Source of the DNA: Microbacterium sp. SZ1
Lineage (GTDB): Bacteria; Actinomycetota; Actinomycetes; Actinomycetales; Microbacteriaceae
Direction: 5' to 3'
NCBI RefSeq assembly: GCF_002362255.1
Contig: NZ_LPVV01000010.1
Span: forward strand, 1 to 64,000
Length of the DNA: 64,000 nucleotides
How positions within the stretch are numbered: the first letter of the stretch is position 1; each line of letters opens with the position of its first letter. Below the pieces are notes generated by a model. It was not told the origin of the DNA, did not search any database, and was given only the letters and a program-made list of their open reading frames with translations. Made by a program: the position numbers and the translations under genes. This document shows positions 51,471 to 59,289 of this stretch, one piece after another.

Positions 51471-52379
51471 CTACCCGGACGCTCGACCGCGGCCACGCAG
51501 CCGCCGCACGATCCGCAGGTCGTCGAGCGTGAAGCGCCCGTCGGGCATCGCCGCGCGGATCCGCTCGTCGGTGAAGGAGCGGGAGGGGCGGATGCCGGGC
51601 GGCAGCTCGGGCGCGGGCGGTGCCGCCTCGCTCACGCCCTCCGTCAGCATCCGCGCCTGCGCCTTGGCGACGAGCGGCACGACCATGACCCATTCGACGA
51701 GCTGCGCGAGGATCCGGATCGTCCAGGGCGGGACGGGTACGTACGCGGGTCGCCGTCCCGCGACGCGGGCGATACGACGGATCGCTTCGCCGAGCGTGAC
51801 CTCGTCGGCGCCCATCACCGCGACGGTCGGCTCCGCGATGCGGCCCTCGATGGCGGCCGTGAGCACGTCGACGGCGTCGTCGAGCGGCACGGGACGGGCC
51901 GTGCGCTCCCGGAATCCGACCGTCCAGAACAGCGGGAGGCTCCGCACGGCTCGCGTGACGTGATCGACCATGTGATCGCCGGGGCCGTAGATCATCCCGA
52001 ACTTGAGGATCGTGTGCGGGATGCCGGAGCGGCGGATGATCTCCTCCGCCGCCCACTTGGTCTCGTGGTAGCCGGAGCCGCAGTCGGGGCGGGCTCGGAG
52101 GAAGCTCACCATCACGATGCGGCGCACGCCCGCCCGGCGAGCGGCTTCGACGACCGCGCGGGTTCCGTCGACGTGCACCCGACGGAACGTCTGGCCGTCG
52201 ATCTCCCGGTTGATCCCGGCGCAGTGGGCGACGACCTCGCACCCGGCGAACGCCGCCGCGAGAGCGTCGACGTCGTCGATCTCGACGCCGGTGCGACGAG
52301 ATACGGCCACCGCGTCCGGCAGGCGCTCGGCGAGGTGGCGCCCGAGGAACCCGGTGCCTCCGGTGATCGCGACTCGCAT
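51471..52379 (-). CDS. NAD(P)-dependent epimerase/NmrA-like SDR
   Basis: The 302-residue product is an extended short-chain dehydrogenase with the NAD(P) motif VAITGGTGFLGRHL (residues 3-16), GTRAVVEAARRAGVRRIVMVS and SGYHETKWAAEEII with the active-site Tyr and Lys. It resembles ubiquinone-assembly NDUFA9-like or NmrA-like complex proteins. ATG 52379 has AAGGAG five bases upstream; an in-frame GTG 18 bases earlier was not used. It shares its divergent spacer with an ArsR gene and is probably controlled by it. Confidence 0.85.
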   Translation of the reverse strand: MRVAITGGTGFLGRHLAERLPDAVAVSRRTGVEIDDVDALAAAFAGCEVVAHCAGINREIDGQTFRRVHVDGTRAVVEAARRAGVRRIVMVSFLRARPDCGSGYHETKWAAEEIIRRSGIPHTILKFGMIYGPGDHMVDHVTRAVRSLPLFWTVGFRERTARPVPLDDAVDVLTAAIEGRIAEPTVAVMGADEVTLGEAIRRIARVAGRRPAYVPVPPWTIRILAQLVEWVMVVPLVAKAQARMLTEGVSEAAPPAPELPPGIRPSRSFTDERIRAAMPDGRFTLDDLRIVRRLRGRGRASG

Positions 52380-52396
52380 GATGACTCCTTCGCTCA

Positions 52397-52434
52397 TTAG
52401 CTCTTGGGCTAAACACTATCTAGCAGGAGTGCTA
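52397..52434. promoter_or_regulatory. paired inverted repeats in the epimerase/ArsR divergent spacer
   Basis: TTAGC (52397-52401) pairs with GCTAA (52408-52412), and TAGCA (52421-52425) with TGCTA (52430-52434). The second overlaps the ArsR -10 box TATATT (52433-52438). ArsR regulators bind such AT-rich palindromes; self-regulation together with the epimerase is inferred. Confidence 0.6.
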
Positions 52435-52444
52435 TATTGCAAAC

Positions 52445-52783
52445 ATGACAGATAGCGCGTCCGACATCTTCGCCGCGCTGGCACACCCTACGCGCCGACA
52501 GATCCTGCAGGATCTGAAGGAAGGCGAGCTCGCGGCCGGCGAGATCGCCTCGCGATTCTCGGCCAGCGGTCCCACCATCTCGCGGCACCTCTCGGTGCTT
52601 CGCCAGGCGGGCCTCGTCACCGAACGGCGCGACGCGAACCGCATCCTCTACTCGCTGGTCGGCGAGCGGCTCGCGCTGTCGGTCGGCGACTTCCTCTCGA
52701 CCGTGTGCCCGGAGCAGATCGTGCTGCGCGAGATCCGCAAGCGCGGATCGGGGCGCAGCGAGGTCGCACCCGCCGAGGCGTGA
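52445..52783 (+). CDS. ArsR-family transcriptional regulator
   Basis: The 112-residue repressor is a plain winged HTH: ALAHPTRRQILQDLKEGELAAGEIASRFSAS and the recognition helix TISRHLSVLRQAGLV. The metal-binding ELCVCDL cysteine motif is absent, so it belongs to the non-metal subgroup, like those regulating redox or fatty-acid genes. The ATG is six bases after TATATT (leaderless). Its likely target is the divergent epimerase gene and itself. Confidence 0.88.
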   Translation: MTDSASDIFAALAHPTRRQILQDLKEGELAAGEIASRFSASGPTISRHLSVLRQAGLVTERRDANRILYSLVGERLALSVGDFLSTVCPEQIVLREIRKRGSGRSEVAPAEA

Positions 52784-52836
52784 ATCCACGGCCCTCGCGG
52801 ACGGGCTGTTCAGGCGGCGGTGCGAGGATTGAACGC

Positions 52837-54345
52837 ATGAGCCACGAGCCCGCCCCCTCGGATCACACGCCCCACCCCGAACCCGCGGAACTGGCCGAAC
52901 GCGCATCGCACCGCCACATCGTCGTGATCGGCGGCGGAGTCGGCGGACTCATCGCAGCCCGGGAGTGCGTCAAGGTCGGCATGCGCGTCACGCTGCTGGA
53001 AGCGTCGGATGCGGTCGGCGGCGCGATCCGTCGAGCGGCGCTCGACGGGGTGGTGCTGGACGCGGGTGCCGAGAGCTACGCCACCCGTGGCGGACACGTG
53101 CGGGCGCTGGTGACGGAACTGGGTCTGGCCGATCGCATCGTGACGCCCGCCGCGGGAGGGGCTTGGGTGTCCGGAATCCCCGGGGTGGGCGCTGCGCCGC
53201 TCCCGGCCGGCGGCATCCTCGGCATCCCGAGCAATCCCTTCCAGGACGACGTCCGTCGCGTGATCGGATGGTCGGGCGTGTGGCGCGCGTACCTCGACCG
53301 CGTCCGCCCCCCGCTGACGATCGGGCACAGCCACAGTCTCGGAAGGCTGGTCGCATCGCGGATGGGCGTGAAGGTGCGCGATCGTCTCGTCGCACCCGTG
53401 ACGACCGGCGTGTACTCGGCATCGCCCGACGACGTCGACGTCGACGTCGCAGCGCCCGGACTGAACGCCGCCCTCACGAGCGTCGGCTCCCTCTCGGGTG
53501 CCGTGCAGGCGCTTCGCGACGAAGGTGCAGCGAGAGCTGCGAAGGCGCAGACGCCCGGGGCGGCTGTCGAGGGACTGGTCGGCGGCATGTCGGTGCTGTC
53601 CGAGGCGCTCGTGGCCGACATCGAGAAGCTGGGCGGAGTCGTGCACACCGGTATCCGCGTCACGGAGGTCTCGCGCAGCGGCGCCGCCTGGAGTGTGCGG
53701 ACGGATGCGGAAGTGGATGAGCAGGCCGATCTGGCCGAGCTCACCGCCGACGGCGTCGTCGTCGCCACCTCGGAGTCGGTGGCGCGCGAGCTGCTCGGCG
53801 CCGCCGCGCCCGGCCTCGCGACGACCGAGACGGCGACCGCCCCGGCGATCGAGATCGTGACTCTCATGCTTCGGCCGTCGGCCCTCACCGGCGCTCCTCG
53901 GGGCACGGGCGTGCTCACGGTGCCTGGCAGCCACACGGCGAAGGCCCTGACGCACTCGACGGCGAAGTGGGAGTGGGTGCGTCGGGCGGCCGGCGACCGC
54001 CACGTCGTTCGGGTGTCTTTCGGCACTCAGGGTGAGCCGGCCGCGACCGCCGCGCTCGACGACGACGGGGCCGCCCGGCTGGCGCTCCGTGAGGCGGCGG
54101 CGCTGCTCGGCGTCCCACTCCGTGACGAGGACCTCGTGGCGGCACACCGGGCGCGGTTCGTGCAGTCGCAGCCCGCGTCGATCATCGGCTCCGGTGAACG
54201 TCGTGAGGCCGCGCGCGCCGCCGTGCAGGCCGTGCCCGGCCTCGCCGCGGTGGGCGCTTGGCTGGCGGGCACGGGTCTCGCACAGGTCGTGCCGGATGCC
54301 GTCGGCGAAGCCGACCGCCTCCGTCGCGCGCTGCTCTGGGACTGA
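52837..54345 (+). CDS. hemY: coproporphyrinogen III oxidase (protoporphyrinogen oxidase family)
   Basis: The 502-residue FAD enzyme has the dinucleotide motif HIVVIGGGVGGLIAARECVK (residues about 27-46), LLEASDAVGGAIRRAALDGVVLDAGAESYATRGG and the C-terminal AQVVPDAVGEADRL-like FAD contact. In actinobacteria HemY oxidises coproporphyrinogen III to coproporphyrin III. The ATG 52837 is six bases after AGGATT. An N-terminal extension of about 25 polar residues precedes the fold. It lies between hemE and hemQ, as the copro-haem pathway requires. Confidence 0.92.
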   Translation: MSHEPAPSDHTPHPEPAELAERASHRHIVVIGGGVGGLIAARECVKVGMRVTLLEASDAVGGAIRRAALDGVVLDAGAESYATRGGHVRALVTELGLADRIVTPAAGGAWVSGIPGVGAAPLPAGGILGIPSNPFQDDVRRVIGWSGVWRAYLDRVRPPLTIGHSHSLGRLVASRMGVKVRDRLVAPVTTGVYSASPDDVDVDVAAPGLNAALTSVGSLSGAVQALRDEGAARAAKAQTPGAAVEGLVGGMSVLSEALVADIEKLGGVVHTGIRVTEVSRSGAAWSVRTDAEVDEQADLAELTADGVVVATSESVARELLGAAAPGLATTETATAPAIEIVTLMLRPSALTGAPRGTGVLTVPGSHTAKALTHSTAKWEWVRRAAGDRHVVRVSFGTQGEPAATAALDDDGAARLALREAAALLGVPLRDEDLVAAHRARFVQSQPASIIGSGERREAARAAVQAVPGLAAVGAWLAGTGLAQVVPDAVGEADRLRRALLWD

Positions 54346-54418
54346 GCCGTTTTCCCGCGGTCGGGAGCGCCGCGTCTGTGACCGCTCGACGGCGATCTGT
54401 CAACCCTCTCCGCTATAG

Positions 54419-54434
54419 ATGCCGAAGACGGCAT
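54419..54434. promoter_or_regulatory. short inverted repeat before the small envelope-protein operon
   Basis: ATGCCG (54419-54424) and CGGCAT (54429-54434) are perfect arms around AAGA. It sits between the -10-like boxes TATAGA and TTACGCT about 90 bases before the first gene, and may be an operator. The rest of 54346-54521 holds no gene that I can see. Confidence 0.35.
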
Positions 54435-54521
54435 ACGGCGTTACGCTGGACACCTGTCAGGCGGCGCCGAGCCGCCGGTTCGCCCTCGGGCGTTCACACC
54501 GGAACAACGTGAGGAGACCCC

Positions 54522-54935
54522 ATGAAGGGGAAGATCGGACTCGTCGTAGGACTCGGCGTGGGATACGTGCTCGGGACACGCGCTGGACAAGAGCGTTACG
54601 AGCAGATCAAGACGCAGTGGCTGAAGGTCTGGAACCAGGAGCCGGTGCAGGAGCAGGTAGAGAAGGTCAAGGACTTCGTCGGAGACAAGGCCGCGGCCAT
54701 CCCCGGTGCCGTCTGGAACGGCGTTCAGAAGGTCGTGAAGTCGGCGAGCGGCAACGGCACCGCCGGACAGCGCCTCGACTCCGCCGTCGCGGCGGGTCGC
54801 AAGGCGGCGGAAGACGTCGTCGATGCGACCGAAGACGCGGTGGAGGAGGCCAAGGACGCGGCCTCGAAGCCCGCTGAGAAGTCCGCGGCCAAGAAGCCGG
54901 CATCGCCGTCACCGTCTGCGAAGACCGGGAGCTGA
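54522..54935 (+). CDS. YtxH-like small protein
   Basis: The 137-residue protein starts with a short hydrophobic stretch (KIGLVVGLGVGYVLGTRAGQERYEQI, residues 3-28) like YtxH proteins, continues as an amphipathic helix and ends in an Ala/Lys/Pro-rich disordered tail. Such proteins are often membrane-associated and stress-induced. GAGGAG precedes the ATG at seven bases. It is the first of three small envelope genes between hemY and hemQ. Confidence 0.75.
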   Translation: MKGKIGLVVGLGVGYVLGTRAGQERYEQIKTQWLKVWNQEPVQEQVEKVKDFVGDKAAAIPGAVWNGVQKVVKSASGNGTAGQRLDSAVAAGRKAAEDVVDATEDAVEEAKDAASKPAEKSAAKKPASPSPSAKTGS

Positions 54936-54936
54936 C

Positions 54937-55344
54937 GTGCCTCGCGGATACCGCGATCGCGCCGAGGACAGCCTGCTGTCACTGATCGGCGACCTGCCCG
55001 AGCTCATCGGCAACCTCGTCAAGGCTGAGATCGACGCGGCGAAGGTGTGGATCTCGAAGACGGCGAAGGATGCCGGGATCGGCTCGGTCTGGTTCCTGGT
55101 CGCGCTGTTCTTCCTGTTCTGGGCCGTGCCGGTGATCCTCACCTTCGCCATCGCCGGACTCTCCTCGTGGTGGCCGGTGTGGCTCTCGGCGCTCGCCGTG
55201 CTCGGCATCCTGATCCTCGCCGTGCTGTTCTTCGCATTGCTCGGCATCCTGAAGTTCCGCAAGGTGCTCCGTCGTCAGAATCCCGCCCAGGCGGTCGGCG
55301 ACGACATCCGAATCGTGAAGGAAGCCGGCGATGACGAACTCTGA
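54937..55344 (+). CDS. actinobacterial holin-superfamily (Phage_holin_3_6-like) membrane protein
   Basis: The 135-residue protein has an amphipathic N-terminus (SLLSLIGDLPELIGNLVKAEIDAAK) and two membrane segments (about 48-75 and 83-106), as in the Phage_holin_3_6/DUF1469 family. Despite the name, these chromosomal proteins are not known lysis factors. GTG 54937 lies one base after the YtxH-like stop, and it overlaps the DUF3618-like gene by 14 bases, so translation is coupled. Confidence 0.8.
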   Translation: MPRGYRDRAEDSLLSLIGDLPELIGNLVKAEIDAAKVWISKTAKDAGIGSVWFLVALFFLFWAVPVILTFAIAGLSSWWPVWLSALAVLGILILAVLFFALLGILKFRKVLRRQNPAQAVGDDIRIVKEAGDDEL

Positions 55345-55636
55345 GATCTCCCGGCGCCGGACGGCGCCCACCATGGACACGCTGCCGAAGACCGCCGTTC
55401 CGGCCGGGATCGTCGACGCACGCGAATCCGCACGGGCGGAGCTCAAGGCAGCCCTCGCTGCGATCGAGGTCAAGGGGAACTTCCCCCGGCGCATCGACAA
55501 GGCGTCGAAGCGCGCCGTCGCCAACGCGCGCGTCTTCGCCGACCGCAATCCGGTGGCCGCAGTGGCAGCTGCCGTCGCTGTGGCTGCGGTCGTGGGTGGA
55601 GCTGTGTGGGTCATCGCGAGGGCCGTCTCCCGCTGA
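55331..55636 (+). CDS. DUF3618-like small membrane protein
   Basis: The 101-residue protein has a helical part (ARESARAELKAALAAIEVKGNFP, residues about 29-51) and one membrane segment near the C-terminus (NPVAAVAAAVAVAAVVGGAVWVIARAV). The pattern is that of DUF3618, which commonly follows holin-superfamily genes in actinobacteria. The overlap with the previous gene decides the ATG. Its role is unknown, possibly in envelope stress. Confidence 0.78.
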   Translation: MTNSEISRRRTAPTMDTLPKTAVPAGIVDARESARAELKAALAAIEVKGNFPRRIDKASKRAVANARVFADRNPVAAVAAAVAVAAVVGGAVWVIARAVSR

Positions 55637-55707
55637 CGCTCCCGCTCTGCCGCCGGGCGTGACCCGGGCGTTCGCCACCACTCCGGAAAAGGGGGCAGAC
55701 TGGATCC

Positions 55708-56385
55708 ATGTCCGTTGAGCACGAAGAGAACCCGTCCGGCTTCACCCTGTGGGCCGTGTGGCGACGCAACCCAGACGCCCCGGTGACCGAGGCCGACTCC
55801 ACCGAACTCGAGACGATCGTCTCGTACATCGAGGACTCCGGCGTCACGGTCCGCGGCTTCTACGACGTCTCCGGGCTTAAGGCGGACGCCGACCTGATGG
55901 TGTGGCTGCATGGCGACACCGCCGAGGAGCTGCAGCGGGCCCTGCGTCGTCTGCGTCGGACCGAGCTGCTCCGTACGCTGCTGCCGGTGTGGAACGTCAT
56001 GGGCGTGCATCGCGATGCCGAGTTCAACCGCGCTCACGTGCCGGGGTTCCTGCGCGGCGTCGAGCCGAAGGACTGGCTGTGCCTGTACCCGTTCGTGCGC
56101 ACCCCGGAGTGGTACCTCGCGCCGGAGGGCGAGCGTCGCGCGATGCTCGCCGATCACGGTCGCAAGGGTGCCGCGTTCACCGGGGTCATCGCGAACACGG
56201 TCGCCGCGTTCGCGCTCGGCGACTACGAGTGGATCCTGCCGATGGAGGCCGACGACCTCACGGACCTCGTCGACATGATGCGCGACCTGCGGTACACCGA
56301 CGCGCGTCTCTACGTGAAGGAGGAGGTGCCCTTCTACACCGGCCGCCGTCTCCGCTTCGACGAGATCGCGGACGTGCTGCAGTAG
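55708..56385 (+). CDS. hemQ: hydrogen-peroxide-dependent haem synthase (coprohaem decarboxylase)
   Basis: The 225-residue protein is a chlorite-dismutase-family HemQ (also ChdC) that decarboxylates coprohaem III to haem b in actinobacteria. FTLWAVWRRN, GFYDVSGLKADADLMVWLHG and KDWLCLYPFVRTPEWYLAPEGERRAMLADHGRKG are typical; the His in ADHGRKG is the expected proximal ligand. The catalytic Arg of true chlorite dismutases is not obvious. The ATG is six bases after CAGACT. Confidence 0.93.
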   Translation: MSVEHEENPSGFTLWAVWRRNPDAPVTEADSTELETIVSYIEDSGVTVRGFYDVSGLKADADLMVWLHGDTAEELQRALRRLRRTELLRTLLPVWNVMGVHRDAEFNRAHVPGFLRGVEPKDWLCLYPFVRTPEWYLAPEGERRAMLADHGRKGAAFTGVIANTVAAFALGDYEWILPMEADDLTDLVDMMRDLRYTDARLYVKEEVPFYTGRRLRFDEIADVLQ

Positions 56386-56392
56386 GACTCAC

Positions 56393-57406
56393 ATGACCAC
56401 CTCGTCTTCGCTGTCCTCCCCGATTCGGCTGGGCACCCGCCGCAGCGCGCTCGCACAGGCGCAGTCCGGTCACGTCGCCGCCGCGCTCGAGAAGGTGTCG
56501 GGTCGCCGTGTCGAGCTCGTGCCCATCACGAGCGAAGGTGATACGAACCGAGCCTCCCTGTCGGAGATCGGCGGCCAGGGCATCTTCGCGACCCGACTGC
56601 GCGAGGCGCTTCTCGCCGGTGAGTGCGACTTCCTGGTGCACTCCCTCAAGGACCTCCCCACGGCGATCCCCGCGGGGCTGACGATCGCGGCGACTCCGCC
56701 GCGCGTCGACGCTCGGGACGTCGCGATCACCCGCGCCGGCACACCGCTGCACGAGCTCCGCGCCGGCAGCACCGTCGGGACCGGTTCGCCGCGTCGCATC
56801 GCGCAGGTCGGCATCCGCGCTCCGCACGCGCAGGTCGTCGACATCCGAGGGAACGTCGATTCGCGCCTCGCGCGGGTGGCGTCGGGTGAGCTCGAGGCCG
56901 TGATCCTCGCCGCGGCCGGCCTGACGCGACTGGGCAGCGACTCTCCGCTGCGCCGCGAGGAGCTCGGCCTGGCGGAATGGCCGACGGCTCCCGGGCAGGG
57001 AGCTCTCGCGGTGGAGACCCGATCGGATGCTCCGGCCGAGCTCCTCGAGGCGCTCGGCGCCCTCGACGATCTCGACACGCGCATCGCGGTGACGGTCGAG
57101 CGCGCGGTGCTCGAGGGTCTGGATGCCGGATGCCAGGCGCCGATGGCCGCGCACGCGGTCCTCTCCGGCGACGAGATCCGCGTCAGGACGGTCGTGTACG
57201 CGCCCGATGGTGACCGCCGGATCGGGCTCGACGTCACCGAGTCGCTGAACGGGGAGTATATTCGTCGGAACGGCAGTGGCAATGGTGCGGATGCTGCCGA
57301 TGGTGCAGACCCGATGCACGCAGCGCGCGAGCTCGGGTTGACTCTTGCCCGTCGGCTGCTCGAACAGGGGGCGGCTGACCTCGTCTCCCGAGAGCATTCT
57401 TCATGA
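56393..57406 (+). CDS. hemC: hydroxymethylbilane synthase (porphobilinogen deaminase)
   Basis: The 337-residue enzyme joins four porphobilinogens into hydroxymethylbilane. IRLGTRRSALAQAQSGHVA is the N-terminal motif, FLVHSLKDLPTAIPAGL the active-site Asp region, VDIRGNVDSRL and LDAGCQAPMAAHA, with Cys for the dipyrromethane cofactor. It starts eight bases after the hemQ stop and overlaps hemD by 4 bases (ATGA). Confidence 0.96.
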   Translation: MTTSSSLSSPIRLGTRRSALAQAQSGHVAAALEKVSGRRVELVPITSEGDTNRASLSEIGGQGIFATRLREALLAGECDFLVHSLKDLPTAIPAGLTIAATPPRVDARDVAITRAGTPLHELRAGSTVGTGSPRRIAQVGIRAPHAQVVDIRGNVDSRLARVASGELEAVILAAAGLTRLGSDSPLRREELGLAEWPTAPGQGALAVETRSDAPAELLEALGALDDLDTRIAVTVERAVLEGLDAGCQAPMAAHAVLSGDEIRVRTVVYAPDGDRRIGLDVTESLNGEYIRRNGSGNGADAADGADPMHAARELGLTLARRLLEQGAADLVSREHSS

Positions 57407-58194
57407 CTGATTCGAAGCAGGACCGACCGCTGAGCGGATGGCGCATCCTCGTGCCCCGCGGCGGACCGTGGGGCGATGGCGTCGCCGCGAGTCTGCGCGC
57501 CCAGGGGGCGGTTCCCGTGGTGGCGCCCCTCATCAACTTCGCGCCGACGACCGATCAGGCGGCGCTGGATGTGGCGCTCGCTCAGCTCGCCGACGGCGTG
57601 TACGACTGGCTGACCGTCACGAGCGCGACGACCGTCGACGTGATGTTCGCTCACCGCGCCGTCGTGCCGCGCAGTACGAAGATCGCCGCGGTGGGCGAGA
57701 CGACCGCCGCCGCTCTGCAGGCGGTCGGATACGAGGTCGCGCTCGTCCCCGACCAGGACAACTCCGCGGAGGGGATGGCGGAGCAGCTGATCGCGCTCGA
57801 GACCGCGCCGCGTCGCATCCTCGCCCTGCGCAGCGAGATCGCGAAGCCGGTGCTGAGCGTGCTGCTGCAGGAGGCGGGACACGATGTCGACAGCGTCGTC
57901 GCGTACCGCACGGTGGGTGTGCCGGTCACGGACCGCATCAAGCGCGACGTCGAGAACGGGCGCATCAACGCGATCCTCATCACGAGTGGATCCGTCGCTG
58001 CCCAGGTGCGCGAGCAGTTCCCGGAGATCCCCGACGACACGCTGCTCGCCGCGATCGGGCCGCGTACGGCGCGGGATGCCGACAAGGCCGGCCTTCCGAT
58101 CACGGTGATCGCAGACCGGCAGACCGTGGATGCCCTGATCGAGGCCGTGTCGAGCTTCACGCTTCCGCACGCGGCGGACGAGTTGGCACCGTGA
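57403..58194 (+). CDS. hemD: uroporphyrinogen-III synthase
   Basis: The 263-residue enzyme closes hydroxymethylbilane to uroporphyrinogen III. The family is poorly conserved, but GWRILVPRGGPWGDGVAASLRAQGA, WLTVTSATTVDVMF, KIAAVGETTAAAL and AILITSGSVAAQVREQF match its two-domain pattern. The start overlaps hemC and its stop overlaps hemB, so hemC-hemD-hemB are one translational unit. Confidence 0.93.
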   Translation: MTDSKQDRPLSGWRILVPRGGPWGDGVAASLRAQGAVPVVAPLINFAPTTDQAALDVALAQLADGVYDWLTVTSATTVDVMFAHRAVVPRSTKIAAVGETTAAALQAVGYEVALVPDQDNSAEGMAEQLIALETAPRRILALRSEIAKPVLSVLLQEAGHDVDSVVAYRTVGVPVTDRIKRDVENGRINAILITSGSVAAQVREQFPEIPDDTLLAAIGPRTARDADKAGLPITVIADRQTVDALIEAVSSFTLPHAADELAP

Positions 58195-59168
58195 GCTTCC
58201 CCGATGTGAGGATGCGCCGGCTGCGTCAATCGCCGGCGATGCGCGGTCTCGTTCGCGAGACCTCTGTGGAGCCGCGCCAGCTCGTGCTCCCGCTGTTCGT
58301 GCGCGAGGGGGTGACCGAGGCGCAGCCGATCGGTTCCATGCCCGGGCTCGCCCAGCACTCGCTGGATTCGCTCCGGGCGGTGGCGACGGAGGCCGCGGAG
58401 GCCGGTGTCGGCGGTGTGATGCTGTTCGGCGTCCCGGCGGTGCGCGACGCGCGCGGCTCGGGAGCAGACGACCCGAAGGGCATTCTCAACGTGGCCACCG
58501 AGGCGCTGGCCGCCGAGGTCGGCGACGCTCTGGTGGTGCAGACCGACCTCTGCCTCGACGAGTTCACGGATCATGGACACTGCGGTGTGCTCGCGGCGGA
58601 CGGCTCGGTCGACAACGACTCCACCCTCGAGCGCTACACGTCGATGGCTCTGTCGCAGGCGCGCGCCGGCTCGCAGCTGCTCGGCCTCTCCGGGATGATG
58701 GACGGCCAGGTCGCCGTCATCCGACGTGCGCTCGACGCGGAGGGATTCACGGACACGCTGCTGCTGGCGTACGCCGCGAAGTACGCGAGCGCGTTCTACG
58801 GCCCGTTCCGCGAGGCGGTCGACTCGCAGTTGCGCGGCGACCGCCGCACCTACCAGCTCGATCCGGGCAACCGTCGAGAGGGTGTGCGCGAGGCCATCGT
58901 GGACGAGCAGGAGGGAGCCGACATCGTCATGGTCAAGCCGGCGATGGCCTTCCTCGATGTGCTGCGCGAGGTGCGCGACACCGTGAACGTGCCCGTGTGG
59001 GCGTACCAGGTGTCCGGGGAGTACGCGATGATCGAGGCGGCTGCGGCGAACGGATGGATCGATCGTCGTGCGTCGATCCTGGAGTCGTTGCTGTCGATCC
59101 GTCGGGCGGGCGCGGACGCCGTGCTCACGTACTGGGCGACCGAGGCCGCGCGCTGGCTGCGCGGCTGA
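58191..59168 (+). CDS. hemB: delta-aminolevulinic acid dehydratase (porphobilinogen synthase)
   Basis: The 325-residue enzyme condenses two aminolevulinates to porphobilinogen. RMRRLRQSPAMRGLVRET at the start, QTDLCLDEFTDHGHCG (metal-site Cys/His), the Schiff-base lysines in AAKYASAFYGPFREA and MVKPAMAFLD, and YQVSGEYAMIEAA are all present. GTG 58191 overlaps the hemD stop (GTGA). Confidence 0.96.
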   Translation: MSFPDVRMRRLRQSPAMRGLVRETSVEPRQLVLPLFVREGVTEAQPIGSMPGLAQHSLDSLRAVATEAAEAGVGGVMLFGVPAVRDARGSGADDPKGILNVATEALAAEVGDALVVQTDLCLDEFTDHGHCGVLAADGSVDNDSTLERYTSMALSQARAGSQLLGLSGMMDGQVAVIRRALDAEGFTDTLLLAYAAKYASAFYGPFREAVDSQLRGDRRTYQLDPGNRREGVREAIVDEQEGADIVMVKPAMAFLDVLREVRDTVNVPVWAYQVSGEYAMIEAAAANGWIDRRASILESLLSIRRAGADAVLTYWATEAARWLRG

Positions 59169-59236
59169 CCGCCCGCCATTCGATTCCGTCTCGGGGCGAG
59201 CGCGTGCACCTGAGTCCGGCGCCCAGGCACGCGGGC

Positions 59237-59242
59237 TAGCCT
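59237..59242 (+). promoter_or_regulatory. -10 box before the hemL leader ORF
   Basis: TAGCCT lies five bases before the ATG of a 13-codon reading frame and 44 bases before the hemL GTG. It fits the leaderless pattern seen elsewhere, implying that transcription starts at or near that ATG. Confidence 0.5.
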
Positions 59243-59247
59243 GGAGG

Positions 59248-59289
59248 ATGCCGGTGCCTGCCGTGCGACGTCTGAGGAGTGTGCTGTGA
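59248..59289 (+). CDS. candidate 13-codon leader peptide upstream of hemL
   Basis: ATG at 59248 opens a short frame ([13 protein letters not shown]) that ends TGA at 59287-59289, overlapping the hemL GTG by 4 bases in the same GTGA style as the operon genes here. A -10 box sits directly before it, so it would be translated first and could deliver ribosomes to hemL. It is too short for a family match; a chance frame is possible. Confidence 0.45.
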   Translation: MPVPAVRRLRSVL

